Positions 46,730 to 56,487 of a stretch of DNA of 64,000 nucleotides are shown piece by piece. The notes beneath the pieces were generated by a model. It was not told the DNA's origin, ran no database searches, and worked only from the letters and a program-made list of their open reading frames with translations. The stretch is from Celerinatantimonas sp046054165 (GTDB lineage Bacteria > Pseudomonadota > Gammaproteobacteria > Enterobacterales > Celerinatantimonadaceae), in NCBI RefSeq assembly GCF_046054165.1, contig NZ_JBFNXK010000012.1, positions 1 to 64,000 of the forward strand, given 5' to 3'. The position numbers and the translations under genes were made by a program. Within the stretch, counting starts at the first letter, position 1, and the number at the start of each line of letters is the position of its first letter.

Positions 46730-47509
46730 CTATTTAGCGTCACAAGCAGCACGAATCACGGTAACTCCGTGTGCTTCAATCTGTTGTTGTTGGTCTTCAG
46801 TTAAACGATGATCGGTAACAAAAACCGATATTTTATCCCATGCCAATTCTAGGTTATGCATCTTGCGGCCGACCTTATCGGACTCCGCCATCACAATGAC
46901 TTCCCGAGCAACCTGGGCCATCACCTGACTCAAACCGAATAATTCATTAAAGGTCGTCGTTCCCCGATCAACATCGATACCATCGGCCCCAATAAACAGT
47001 TGGTCAAAGTCGTAAGACTGTAAAACCTGTTCTGCCACTTTGCCCTGAAAGGCTTCTGAATGCGGATCCCAGGTCCCTCCGGTCATCAGCAGCACGGGTT
47101 CGTTTTCCAACTCACGCAGGGATGCCGCGATACTGAGTGAATTGGTCATCACCACCAATCCCTGTTTGGATGATAATTCGGGAAGTAAAGCCGCTGTCGT
47201 TGATCCAGAATCTAGGATCAAACGATGATGATCTTTAATTAAAGTTGCAGCGGCTTTGGCAATCATTTTCTTTCGATTCGAAACTTCTGGTTCATTTTTA
47301 TCATCCATCAACAATTCACTTGGCAATGGAATCGCCCCCCCATAACGGCGGAGCAACAAACCGTTACTTTCCAATTCAGCGAGATCTTTACGGATAGTCA
47401 CCACAGAAGTATTAAAATAATGGGCTAAGTCATCTACCTTCACTTCACCTTGCTCATTGACTCGCTCGACAATTAACCGACGACGCTGCTGAATATTTCG
47501 TTTACTCAT
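46730..47509 (-). CDS. DeoR-family transcriptional repressor (glmS-linked)
   Basis: 259 residues. DeoR-type helix-turn-helix at the N-terminus (VDDLAHYFNTSVVTIRKDLA, then LLLRRYGGA) and a sugar-phosphate isomerase-like effector domain (LDSGSTTAALLPEL, MTGGTW, FIGADGIDVDRG). The tight link with glmS and a 13-bp inverted repeat upstream suggest that it controls itself and glmS in response to an amino-sugar phosphate. The effector is inferred. Confidence 0.9.
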   Translation of the reverse strand: MSKRNIQQRRRLIVERVNEQGEVKVDDLAHYFNTSVVTIRKDLAELESNGLLLRRYGGAIPLPSELLMDDKNEPEVSNRKKMIAKAAATLIKDHHRLILDSGSTTAALLPELSSKQGLVVMTNSLSIAASLRELENEPVLLMTGGTWDPHSEAFQGKVAEQVLQSYDFDQLFIGADGIDVDRGTTTFNELFGLSQVMAQVAREVIVMAESDKVGRKMHNLELAWDKISVFVTDHRLTEDQQQQIEAHGVTVIRAACDAK

Positions 47510-47522
47510 AAAATATGATAAC

Positions 47523-47566
47523 TAAAGTTTCGATTTGAAAGTTATTATTATTCAATCGAAACTTTA
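47523..47566. promoter_or_regulatory. Inverted-repeat operator upstream of the deoR-glmS operon
   Basis: TAAAGTTTCGATT (47523-47535) and AATCGAAACTTTA (47554-47566) are perfectly complementary 13-mers 18 bp apart, starting 14 bp upstream of the deoR-type start. TTTCG-containing repeats are typical DeoR-family targets. Confidence 0.75.
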
Positions 47567-47606
47567 TATCAATGGTTTTAGCTGAAATGAGGAGGAATAA
47601 AACAGA

Positions 47607-48164
47607 TCAGAAATGAAAGGAGGGATTAATACGGGACATCAAAATATGATCCTGCCACTTGCCATCAATAAACAAATAGTCACGAGCAAAACCTTCTTCG
47701 ACAAAACCCACTCGTTTTAACAACCGGCCACTGCGCAGATTTGAAGGAATATAATTGGCCATCAGCCGGTGTAGTTTAAGGCCGTTAAAAATTGCGGGGA
47801 TCGCGGCCGTTAAAATTTCCGTCATGATCCCTTGCCCTTGATACTGTTCATCCAAACCATACCCCAAGTAGGCTGACTGAAAAATACCTCGAACAATATT
47901 GGAAACATTGACCGTTGCAATAATCGATTCTCGCTTTTGATCCAACGCCACTAGAGGCAAAATCTGCCCCTGACTGGCTTGTAGCAGATAATCATGGATC
48001 CGCTGTTGCGTTCCCTTCAGAGTAAAATAATGGGCACTCCGAGGAGGCTCCCATCGCTCTAAATGCGTCTTATTGCGTTGGACATAATCTTGTAGCAACC
48101 GATCCAGACCGGGAGTTAACGCCACAATCAATGAACGCTGTGTTTGAACCTGAAAATGCAACAA
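47607..48164 (-). CDS. GNAT-family N-acetyltransferase (RimJ/RimL-like)
   Basis: 185 residues. Acetyl-CoA pyrophosphate loop in LGYGLDEQYQGQGIMTEILT and the LHRLMANYIPSNLRSGRLLK region, then the GFVEEGFARDYLFIDGKWQD end, are those of ribosomal-protein alanine acetyltransferase-like GNATs. It follows glmU by one base, so it is translated from the glmU message. Confidence 0.87.
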   Translation of the reverse strand: MLHFQVQTQRSLIVALTPGLDRLLQDYVQRNKTHLERWEPPRSAHYFTLKGTQQRIHDYLLQASQGQILPLVALDQKRESIIATVNVSNIVRGIFQSAYLGYGLDEQYQGQGIMTEILTAAIPAIFNGLKLHRLMANYIPSNLRSGRLLKRVGFVEEGFARDYLFIDGKWQDHILMSRINPSFHF

Positions 48165-48165
48165 C

Positions 48166-49539
48166 CTAGTTCGCCTTGTCGATTTTAACTGGGCGTTTCC
48201 AGCTCGGTACAGAAACCTGCTTACTCCGAGACAGCGTTAATTGTTCATCTGGGGTATCTTTGGTGATCGTCGAACCGGCCCCAATCGAGGCATTCTTACC
48301 CACTTTAACCGGAGCCACCAGCTGGCTATCACTCCCGATAAATGCCCCATCACCAATTTCAGTTCGAAACTTATTCACCCCATCATAATTACAGGTAATC
48401 GTCCCGGCACCAATATTGACCTGTTTACCGACCAGTGCATCGCCTAAATAACTTAAATGACCACATTTGGAACCTTCACCCAATACCGCTTTTTTCAGTT
48501 CCACAAAATTGCCCACATGCGCATCCCGACATAATTTAGCGCCAGGGCGCAGCCGGGCAAATGGTCCAACCGAACTAAACGGTTCGAGTTCAGCGCCTTC
48601 GATCACAGTATTGGCTTTTACTTCACAATCATCACCAATCACACAATCTTTAAGTACACAATTGGGCGCAATCGTGACGCGCTGCCCCAGAACGACCCGA
48701 CCTTCAAAGACGCAATTAACATCAATCACGCAATCCTGACCATGCTCCAAGCTGCCACGCAAATCAAAACGGTTCGGATCCATCAGGGTAACGCCGGAGG
48801 CCAACAATTTATGGGCCATTTTAAGCTGATAAGCGCGTTCCAATGCCGCCTGCTGGATCCGGTTATTGACACCTGATACTTCGTTGACATTCAGCGCGGT
48901 AACACTTTTAACACTGTGGCCCTCTTCGGCCGCCATCCGGATCACGTCGGTCACATAGTATTCCTGTTGGGCATTATCGTTAGTTAATTGGCTTAAGTAC
49001 CGCTGCCAAAGCGCTCCACTGGCTGCCATAATACCGGTATTCACTTCCGTGATGGCTAACTGTTCCGGTGTCGCATCTTTCTGCTCAACAATTTCACTAA
49101 TATCCCCGGCACTATTGCGAACAATCCGGCCATAGCCCGTTGGATCTGGCTGATTGATGGTCAGCAGCGCAATACCTTCAACAGGTTTAGCATCTACCAG
49201 CCGCTGCAAAGTTTCCACTTCAACCAGTGGCGTATCACCATAGAGCATCAGCACCGTATCATCCGCTTTAAACTGAGGCGCAGCCTGTAACATAGCATGA
49301 CCTGTTCCCAGCTGTTCGACTTGTTCAACCCAGTTTAAGTCATCACCGCTAATTCCCTGCTTGAGTTGGTCACCCCCATAGCCATACACCAAATGGATTG
49401 GCTTAGCGCCTATCGCTCTGGCACTGTCAATAACATGCTGAACCATAGCCTTGCCCGCAATCGGATGTAAAACTTTAGGTAAACTTGAATACATTCGAGT
49501 CCCTTTGCCTGCAGCAAGAATGACCACACTTAAGCCCAT
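48166..49539 (-). CDS. glmU: Bifunctional GlmU (GlcN-1-P acetyltransferase / GlcNAc-1-P uridylyltransferase)
   Basis: 457 residues from the ATG at 49539 (GTGGAG seven bases upstream), matching E. coli (456); a longer frame to 49608 is not supported. N-terminal Rossmann-like pyrophosphorylase with LAAGKGTRMYSSLPKVLH, then a left-handed beta-helix of hexapeptide repeats (residues about 250-430) that acetylates GlcN-1-P. Makes UDP-GlcNAc for peptidoglycan and LPS, acting after GlmS/GlmM. Confidence 0.97.
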   Translation of the reverse strand: MGLSVVILAAGKGTRMYSSLPKVLHPIAGKAMVQHVIDSARAIGAKPIHLVYGYGGDQLKQGISGDDLNWVEQVEQLGTGHAMLQAAPQFKADDTVLMLYGDTPLVEVETLQRLVDAKPVEGIALLTINQPDPTGYGRIVRNSAGDISEIVEQKDATPEQLAITEVNTGIMAASGALWQRYLSQLTNDNAQQEYYVTDVIRMAAEEGHSVKSVTALNVNEVSGVNNRIQQAALERAYQLKMAHKLLASGVTLMDPNRFDLRGSLEHGQDCVIDVNCVFEGRVVLGQRVTIAPNCVLKDCVIGDDCEVKANTVIEGAELEPFSSVGPFARLRPGAKLCRDAHVGNFVELKKAVLGEGSKCGHLSYLGDALVGKQVNIGAGTITCNYDGVNKFRTEIGDGAFIGSDSQLVAPVKVGKNASIGAGSTITKDTPDEQLTLSRSKQVSVPSWKRPVKIDKAN

Positions 49540-49987
49540 GGATAACTCCACTTTTAAATTCATAATGATAGCTAGATTATAACAATTGGAGCTCAATAGA
49601 ACAGCCATTCACGATGGGATCATGACCGAGCTATTTGAGCTAATGGGCAGATAATGTTTGAGTGGCCCATCCTGATATGGGAGGGCTATCTGTTAAAAAG
49701 GTATTCGCTACAAACTTATTCGTAAGACCGTTTGGTTTACATAAAGGCGAGTTTGTCGGTAAACCAGGATGAGGGAATTTGTGAATCGAGAAAAACTCAA
49801 TATAAAATAATGAGGTAACGCCATCTTCAGAGCACGATAGTGCTTTTTATATATTAGAGCCCTTTGGTCAGGAGAAGCGTATTTTCCGAATTCAGATACC
49901 GGGAGCAACTGTTCTTCCCTTTATTTTCAAAGAGGAGATATAAAAAAGGCAACCCAAAGGTTGCCTTATATTTTTTGCTGTTCACTA
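49540..49987. other. Intergenic region between atpC and glmU
   Basis: 448 bases. It contains the atp terminator (49942-49967) and an 8-bp inverted repeat TGGTTTAC/GTAAACCA at 49733-49766. The region must also hold the glmU promoter. No coding frame is convincing. Confidence 0.5.
49942..49967 (-). terminator. Rho-independent terminator of the atp operon
   Basis: Reverse strand: AAGGCAACC, loop TTTG, GGTTGCCTT, then a run of T. It lies about 20 bp past the atpC stop. Confidence 0.95.
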
Positions 49988-50413
49988 TTAATGATCGCGG
50001 CCTTTGACAATGTCCAGAACTCGTAACTGAGCGATAGCTTTCGCTAATTCACTTTGAGCCTGAGCATAATCAACATCACTATGAGGATTACTAATTCGCT
50101 CTTCAGCGGATTTTCTTGCCTGTTCAGCTTTAGCGCGATCCAAATCTTCACCACGAATTGCCGTATCAGCTAAAACAGTAATGACTTTCGGCTGAACTTC
50201 AAGGATCCCACCTGATAGGTAGATCACTTCTTCAACGCCATGCTGTTTTACAATACGAACCATTCCTGGCTTAATCGGTGTCAGCAACGGAGCATGACCA
50301 TAATGAATGCCAAGTTCCCCTTCCTGACCGGTCACCTGAATGCGCTCAACAAGCCCTGAGAACATTTTATTCTCAGCACTTACCACATCCAAATGGACTG
50401 TCATTGCTGCCAT
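49988..50413 (-). CDS. atpC: F1Fo ATP synthase epsilon subunit
   Basis: 141 residues (E. coli 139). MTVHLDVVSAENKMFSGLVE and YLSGGILEVQP are the beta-sandwich domain; a C-terminal helical hairpin (AQSELAKAIAQLRVL) inhibits ATP hydrolysis. Last gene of the operon. Confidence 0.97.
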   Translation of the reverse strand: MAAMTVHLDVVSAENKMFSGLVERIQVTGQEGELGIHYGHAPLLTPIKPGMVRIVKQHGVEEVIYLSGGILEVQPKVITVLADTAIRGEDLDRAKAEQARKSAEERISNPHSDVDYAQAQSELAKAIAQLRVLDIVKGRDH

Positions 50414-50456
50414 GATTGCCTCCTAAAACGATTAAGTCCTCTTTCTTAATGAAAGA

Positions 50457-51836
50457 TTACAGTTTTTTGGCTTTTTCAACCACGTCTTCAATAGCACCAC
50501 AATACAAGAATGCCTGTTCAGGGATATCATCATAATCCCCATCCAGAATTCCTTTAAAACCACGAATGGTTTCTTTCAGTGGCACATAGATACCTGGTGT
50601 ACCGGTGAAGACTTCGGCAACATGGTAAGGTTGTGTCAGAAAACGCTGAATTTTACGAGCACGGGCCACAGCCAGTTTATCGTCTTCTGAAAGTTCATCC
50701 ATCCCCAAAATGGCGATAATGTCTTTCAATTCTTCATAGCGCTGTAAGACAGTCTGTACACCACGAGCAACGTCATAGTGTTCCTGACCAATAACCATAG
50801 GATCCAACTGACGACTGGTTGAGTCCAGAGGATCCACCGCAGGATACAAACCTAACGCCGCAATATTACGCGACAATACGACGGTTGCATCCAAATGCGC
50901 GAATGTTGTTGCAGGTGATGGGTCAGTCAAGTCATCCGCTGGCACATAAACAGCCTGGATAGATGTAATTGAACCACTTTTAGTTGACGTAATACGTTCC
51001 TGCAGAACACCCATTTCTTCGGCCAGTGTTGGCTGATAACCCACCGCAGATGGCATACGACCTAACAGCGCTGATACTTCAGTCCCAGCCAAGGTATAAC
51101 GATAAATGTTGTCAATGAACAACAATACGTCACGGCCATCGTCACGGAATTTTTCTGCCATAGTCAGACCAGTCAAAGCAACCCGCAGACGGTTTCCTGG
51201 TGGCTCGTTCATCTGACCATAAACCATTGATACTTTATCGATAACGCCAGATTCTTTCATTTCGTAGTAGAAGTCGTTCCCTTCACGAGTCCGTTCCCCT
51301 ACCCCGGCGAATACAGATAAACCTGAGTGTTCTTTGGCGATGTTGTTAATTAACTCCATCATGTTGACGGTTTTACCAACACCGGCACCGCCGAACAAAC
51401 CAATTTTACCACCACGGGCAAATGGGCAAATCAGGTCAATCACTTTTACACCCGTTTCTAACAATTCAACGGTGTTTGATTGTTCTTCATAAGTTGGTGC
51501 AGCCCGGTGAATGATATATTTTTCATCAGTTTCAATATCACCCACACCATCTACAGGTTCACCCAGAACGTTCATAATCCGTCCCAGAGTTCCTTCACCA
51601 ACAGGTACTTTAATTGCTTCGCCAGTGTTGCCAACAGTCATACCACGACTCAAGCCATCTGATGACCCCATCGCAATACACCGTACAACGCCGCCGCCAA
51701 TTTGCTGCTGAACTTCAAGTACTAACCCATCAGCACTTTCAACTTTCAGCGCATCGTAGACGTGAGGCACGCTGTCCAGTGGAAACTCAACGTCCACAAC
51801 AGCGCCAATAATCTGGACGATGTTACCGTTACTCAT
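50457..51836 (-). CDS. atpD: F1Fo ATP synthase beta subunit (catalytic)
   Basis: 459 residues from the ATG at 51836 (MSNGNIVQIIGAVVDVEFPL, AGAGGA six bases upstream), as in E. coli (460). Walker A GGAGVGKTVNMME, Walker B LLFIDNIYRYT. The longer open frame to 51896 overlaps atpG and is not used. Confidence 0.98.
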   Translation of the reverse strand: MSNGNIVQIIGAVVDVEFPLDSVPHVYDALKVESADGLVLEVQQQIGGGVVRCIAMGSSDGLSRGMTVGNTGEAIKVPVGEGTLGRIMNVLGEPVDGVGDIETDEKYIIHRAAPTYEEQSNTVELLETGVKVIDLICPFARGGKIGLFGGAGVGKTVNMMELINNIAKEHSGLSVFAGVGERTREGNDFYYEMKESGVIDKVSMVYGQMNEPPGNRLRVALTGLTMAEKFRDDGRDVLLFIDNIYRYTLAGTEVSALLGRMPSAVGYQPTLAEEMGVLQERITSTKSGSITSIQAVYVPADDLTDPSPATTFAHLDATVVLSRNIAALGLYPAVDPLDSTSRQLDPMVIGQEHYDVARGVQTVLQRYEELKDIIAILGMDELSEDDKLAVARARKIQRFLTQPYHVAEVFTGTPGIYVPLKETIRGFKGILDGDYDDIPEQAFLYCGAIEDVVEKAKKL

Positions 51837-51870
51837 GTTGATTCCTCTAAATTCTTTATGCTTAGCTGCC

Positions 51871-52734
51871 TTAAACCGCTGCAGCACCTGAAACAATTTC
51901 CGTCAGTTCCTGAGTAATCGCTGTCTGACGTTCTTTGTTGTAAACCAATTGCAGATTATCAATCAGGCTGGTGGCATTATCAGTTGCAGACTTCATCGAT
52001 ATCATTCGGGCAGCCTGTTCGCATGCCAAGTTTTCAACGCATGCCTGATATACCTGAGACTCCACATAACGAACCATCAATGTATCGAGAATATCTCGCG
52101 CATCGGGTTCATAAATATAGTCCCAGTTACGTTTTGCAATTTCAGGATCATCTGCTTTAGGCAGTGGCAAAATCTGATCGATTTTCGGCTTTTGAACCAT
52201 CGTATTAATAAATTCGTTATAAACCAAAAATAACCGGTCTAAACGCCCTTCATCATAGGCATCCAGCATGACACGCACGGTACCCACCAACTCGTCAACC
52301 GTTGGGTTATCACCCAACCCTGAGTTTTGGGCAACTACGTGTCCACCGTGACTATTGTAAAAAGCAGTGGCTTTTGACCCTAACAGGGCTAAATCGACTT
52401 CAACACCTTTTTCACTCCAGGATTGCATATCTTGCAAAGCTGTTTTAAACGCGTTGATATTTAAACCACCACATAAACCACGGTCACTGGAAACAATGAT
52501 ATAGCCGACGCGCTTAGGTTCACGTTCTTGAGTATAAGGATGTTTATACTCAAGTTTCCCAAGCGCGATATGACCGATCATTTTGCGCATTGTGTTTGCA
52601 TAAGGACGGCTTGCTTCCATTCGCTCTTGCGAACGTCGCATTTTACTTGCCGCAACCATCTGCATCGCCTTGGTAATTTTCTGAGTGTTCTGAACACTGC
52701 CAATTTTACCTTTAATCTCTTTTGCGCCGGCCAT
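51871..52734 (-). CDS. atpG: F1Fo ATP synthase gamma subunit
   Basis: 287 residues (E. coli 287). N-terminal KEIKGKIGSVQNTQKITKAM and C-terminal SATDNATSLIDNLQLVYNKE form the coiled-coil rotor shaft. Confidence 0.98.
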   Translation of the reverse strand: MAGAKEIKGKIGSVQNTQKITKAMQMVAASKMRRSQERMEASRPYANTMRKMIGHIALGKLEYKHPYTQEREPKRVGYIIVSSDRGLCGGLNINAFKTALQDMQSWSEKGVEVDLALLGSKATAFYNSHGGHVVAQNSGLGDNPTVDELVGTVRVMLDAYDEGRLDRLFLVYNEFINTMVQKPKIDQILPLPKADDPEIAKRNWDYIYEPDARDILDTLMVRYVESQVYQACVENLACEQAARMISMKSATDNATSLIDNLQLVYNKERQTAITQELTEIVSGAAAV

Positions 52735-52758
52735 AATTTACGCTCCTATCAAAGTGGA

Positions 52759-54300
52759 TTACCAAGTCTGAGTTGATTTGAAAGACTCCAGTAGAGTTTT
52801 CAATTTGGCATCAATCTCTTCGTTGAAAGCACCAGCTTCATCGATAGTCGCCAACAGTTCTGCATGTTCAGCTTTCGCATATGAAATCAATGCAGCTTCA
52901 AAATCGACGATTTTCTTCTCTTCGACATCATCCAAGAAGCCGTTTTCAGCAGCATACAAGCCTAAAGCCTGCTCAGAAACAGTACGAGGAGAGAACTGAC
53001 CTTGTTTCATCAATTCAGTTACTTTACGACCGTGATCCAACTGTTTACGAGTTGCTTCATCCAAGTCAGATGCAAACTGAGCAAACGCAGCCAGCTCACG
53101 ATACTGAGCCAATGCAGTACGAATACCACCAGACAGTTTTTTGATGATTTTAGTCTGTGCCGCACCACCGACTCGAGATACTGAAATACCAGGGTCAACC
53201 GCAGGGCGAATCCCTGAGTTAAACAGCTGGGTAGTCAAGAAGATCTGACCATCAGTAATCGAAATTACGTTGGTTGGTACGAATGCAGATACGTCACCCG
53301 CTTGCGTTTCAATAATAGGCAATGCAGTCAATGAACCGGATTTACCTTTCACTTCACCTTTAGTGAACTCTTCAACGAAGTGTTCGTTCACCTGAGCAGA
53401 ACGTTCCAACAAACGAGAGTGCAAATAGAACACATCCCCAGGATACGCTTCACGACCTGGTGGACGGCGAAGCAACAGTGAAATCTGACGATAAGCAACC
53501 GCCTGTTTTGACAGGTCATCATAAATAATCAGCGCGTCTTCACCACGGTTACGATAATACTCGCCCATTGCACAACCGGCATAAGGAGCCAGATATTGCA
53601 ACGCAGCGGTATCAGAAGCCGAAGCCGCAACAATCGTTGTATATTCCAACGCACCATGTTCTTCTAAATGGCGAACCACGTTGGCAATGGTTGATGCTTT
53701 CTGACCGATCGCAACATAGATACATTTAATCCCAGAATTTTTCTGGTTAATGATGGCATCCATGGCAATGGCTGTTTTACCAGTCTGACGGTCACCAATG
53801 ATCAACTCACGTTGGCCTCGACCAATTGGGATCATGGCATCAATCGCCTTAATCCCGGTCTGTACTGGTTTATCAACTGATTTACGAGCCATAACCCCAG
53901 GGGCAATCACTTCTACAGGTGAGAAACCATCATGTTCAACAGCACCTTTACCATCAATCGGCTGACCCAGTGTATTGACCACTCGGCCTAACAGGCCACG
54001 ACCAACCGGAACTTCAAGAATACGGCCAGTACTGTAAACTTTATCACCTTCAGCCAAATCGGCGTAAGGTCCCATCACAACCGCACCGACGGAATCACGT
54101 TCCAAGTTCAGTGCAATCGCATAACGGTTGCCAGGAATCTCGATCATTTCACCCTGCATGACTTCAGCAAGGCCATGAATACGGAGAATACCGTCACTTA
54201 CAGAAACGATAGTCCCTTCATTACGAGCTTCACTTACAACCTCGAACTGTTCAATTCTTTTCTTGATCAGTTCACTAATCTCAGTGGAATTCAGTTGCAT
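52759..54300 (-). CDS. atpA: F1Fo ATP synthase alpha subunit
   Basis: 513 residues, equal to E. coli. MQLNSTEISELIKKRIEQFE, P-loop GDRQTGKTAIAMD, and the ALGLYAAENGFLDDV end. Non-catalytic nucleotide-binding subunit of the hexamer. Confidence 0.98.
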   Translation of the reverse strand: MQLNSTEISELIKKRIEQFEVVSEARNEGTIVSVSDGILRIHGLAEVMQGEMIEIPGNRYAIALNLERDSVGAVVMGPYADLAEGDKVYSTGRILEVPVGRGLLGRVVNTLGQPIDGKGAVEHDGFSPVEVIAPGVMARKSVDKPVQTGIKAIDAMIPIGRGQRELIIGDRQTGKTAIAMDAIINQKNSGIKCIYVAIGQKASTIANVVRHLEEHGALEYTTIVAASASDTAALQYLAPYAGCAMGEYYRNRGEDALIIYDDLSKQAVAYRQISLLLRRPPGREAYPGDVFYLHSRLLERSAQVNEHFVEEFTKGEVKGKSGSLTALPIIETQAGDVSAFVPTNVISITDGQIFLTTQLFNSGIRPAVDPGISVSRVGGAAQTKIIKKLSGGIRTALAQYRELAAFAQFASDLDEATRKQLDHGRKVTELMKQGQFSPRTVSEQALGLYAAENGFLDDVEEKKIVDFEAALISYAKAEHAELLATIDEAGAFNEEIDAKLKTLLESFKSTQTW

Positions 54301-54314
54301 GCTCTATTCCCCAA

Positions 54315-54848
54315 TTACGCTTTGAGCGTGTCAGACAGTTTAGATAGTTGCCCTTTCACAGAGCTATCAATCACCAGATCGCCAGCAGTAATGACCATTC
54401 CGGCAATGAGGCTACTATCAACACAGCAGTCAAGCTGCACACTGCGCGCTAATCGTTTTTCCAGCGCTTCAGTTAATGTTTGCAGCTGTGGCTTCGACAA
54501 TTCAGTTGCACTAGTTACACGAACAGTTATTTGTTTCAGATGTTCAGCCTGTAACTCTAAAAATTCATCGCAAACTGATGGGAGTACTCCCAGTCGCTTA
54601 TTTTCGGCCATAACTCGGATAAAGTTCTGACCGTGCTCGTCGAGTTGCTCCCCACAAACACTGATGAAAAAATCAGCCATCAACTGGGTTTTATCAGCGT
54701 TCGTCAAGAATTCAACCACCTGTTGGTCTTTAGCGACTTCACTCGCAAAACCTAACATAGTAGCCCAATTATCGATCGCCTCATGCTCAACGGCATATTC
54801 AAACGCAGCCTTCGCGTAAGGGCGAGCAATGGTTTTTTCTTCAGCCAT
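54315..54848 (-). CDS. atpH: F1Fo ATP synthase delta subunit
   Basis: 177 residues (E. coli 177). ARPYAKAAFEYAVEH and the C-terminal GDLVIDSSVKGQLSKL are the OSCP/delta hallmarks. Peripheral stalk. Confidence 0.97.
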   Translation of the reverse strand: MAEEKTIARPYAKAAFEYAVEHEAIDNWATMLGFASEVAKDQQVVEFLTNADKTQLMADFFISVCGEQLDEHGQNFIRVMAENKRLGVLPSVCDEFLELQAEHLKQITVRVTSATELSKPQLQTLTEALEKRLARSVQLDCCVDSSLIAGMVITAGDLVIDSSVKGQLSKLSDTLKA

Positions 54849-54867
54849 AAGCTCTTCTTATACCCCT

Positions 54868-55338
54868 CTAAAGCTCTGCGAGCACCTTATCAAGAATGTC
54901 TTTGTTAACATTAGCATCCACAGAGCGCTGCAAAATTTTCTCAGCACCTTCGATAGCTAATGCAGCGACCTGCGCACGCAATTCTTCACGAAGACGATTA
55001 CGTTCAGCTTCTAATTCAGACTGACCCTGAGCAACAATTTTCTCACGTTCAGCTACAGCTTCCTGTTTCGCTTCATCAATAATCTGCGATTTGCGTTTAT
55101 TCGCTTGCTCAATGATAACGGCGGCTTCGTTTTTGGCATTTTTTAACTGATCTGCTGCTTTTGTTTGTGCTAGCTCCAGATCTTTTTTAGCCCGTTCTGC
55201 ACTGTCTAAACCATCAGCAATTGTTTTCTGACGATTTTCAATAGCCGCCAACAATGGTGGCCAGACAAATTTCATGCAAAACCAGACAAAGATAATAAAA
55301 GCGATAGCCTGGCCGAGGATGGTTGCATTGATGTTCAC
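54868..55338 (-). CDS. atpF: F1Fo ATP synthase subunit b
   Basis: 156 residues, equal to E. coli. One N-terminal membrane helix (residues 5-27) and a long charged helix that dimerises as the stator. Confidence 0.97.
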   Translation of the reverse strand: MNINATILGQAIAFIIFVWFCMKFVWPPLLAAIENRQKTIADGLDSAERAKKDLELAQTKAADQLKNAKNEAAVIIEQANKRKSQIIDEAKQEAVAEREKIVAQGQSELEAERNRLREELRAQVAALAIEGAEKILQRSVDANVNKDILDKVLAEL

Positions 55339-55405
55339 TGCAATACCTCTCTTAACTTAAAAAAAGTGAATTAAATATCAATTTATGAGCAGTGGTATGA
55401 AATCA

Positions 55406-55645
55406 TTAAGCCACAGCGAACATGACGTATAGACCCAAACCAACAGCAATCATAGGAATCGCATCAACCAGACCCATAACGATGAAGAACTGGGTACGAA
55501 GAAGAGGAATCATATCAGGCTGACGAGCCGCACCTTCCAAGTATTTACCACCTAAAATACCAATACCAATCGCTGCACCGATTGCTGCCAAGCCCATCAT
55601 TAAACCTGCAGCAATGAACAACAGATCCATACTCAAATTTTCCAT
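55406..55645 (-). CDS. atpE: F1Fo ATP synthase subunit c
   Basis: 79 residues, hairpin of two membrane helices. Carboxylate Asp61 (GLVDAIPMI) in the second helix and loop RQPD. The helix lacks the Gln/Glu-Ser signature of sodium-driven c-rings, so it should carry protons. Confidence 0.98.
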   Translation of the reverse strand: MENLSMDLLFIAAGLMMGLAAIGAAIGIGILGGKYLEGAARQPDMIPLLRTQFFIVMGLVDAIPMIAVGLGLYVMFAVA

Positions 55646-55697
55646 TAGTTTCTCCAGTATTTCTATCGACTAAAGTTATTAAACAAGAGTTAAAGAC

Positions 55698-56477
55698 TTA
55701 ATGATCTTCACAAGCCTGAGATAAATAAACAATCGTCAGGACCATAAAGATAAATGCTTGTAACGTAATAATTAAGATGTGGAAAATTGCCCATGGTACC
55801 GACAAAATCCACTGGATCCAGAACGGCAACAACGCAGCAATCAGGATGAAGATCAACTCACCTGCATACATGTTACCAAACAGTCGTAACCCCAACGAAA
55901 TAGGTTTCGAAAGAAGTGAAATAACTTCTAAGATCAAGTTGATTGGACTCAACGCCCAATGATTAAAAGGTTGCATAGTAAGTTCTTTGATAAACCCACC
56001 AACCCCTTTCACTTTAAAACTATAAAATAGAGTTAAAAAGAAGACACTTAAAGCCATCGACATCGTAATATTTACATCCGCGGACGGAACGACGCGAAAA
56101 TACTTCAACCCCAGAGATTCAGCAACGTAAGGGATAAAATCGATTGGGATAATATCCATGAAATTCATCAGGAATACCCAAACGAAAATGGTCAGTGATA
56201 ATGGTGCAATTAATTTATTGCGGCCATGAAAAATATCATTCACAGACCCATCCACAAACTCAACGATAATTTCAACGAAACATTGAAATTTACCCGGGAC
56301 TCCTGTTGAGGCTTTTTTTGCTACGGAATAAAACAACCATAGAAAAAGAACACCCAAAACAATTGAAAACCCTAAAGTATCAACGTTGAACTGCCAAAAC
56401 CCAGAACCCATTTGCAAATTATGCAAATGGTGTGCGATGTAATCCGAGGAAGTCATCGGTTCTCCAGTTGCAGCCAT
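55698..56477 (-). CDS. atpB: F1Fo ATP synthase subunit a
   Basis: 259 residues (E. coli 271), five to six membrane helices. The essential Arg is in the SLGLRLFGNMYAGELIFIL segment. Forms the proton half-channels against the c-ring. Confidence 0.97.
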   Translation of the reverse strand: MAATGEPMTSSDYIAHHLHNLQMGSGFWQFNVDTLGFSIVLGVLFLWLFYSVAKKASTGVPGKFQCFVEIIVEFVDGSVNDIFHGRNKLIAPLSLTIFVWVFLMNFMDIIPIDFIPYVAESLGLKYFRVVPSADVNITMSMALSVFFLTLFYSFKVKGVGGFIKELTMQPFNHWALSPINLILEVISLLSKPISLGLRLFGNMYAGELIFILIAALLPFWIQWILSVPWAIFHILIITLQAFIFMVLTIVYLSQACEDH

Positions 56478-56487
56478 ACAAAAAGTC

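Noticed and set aside
49708..49908. 66-residue reverse frame between atpC and glmU
   Set aside because: No ribosome site or homology; it lies in a terminator/promoter spacer.
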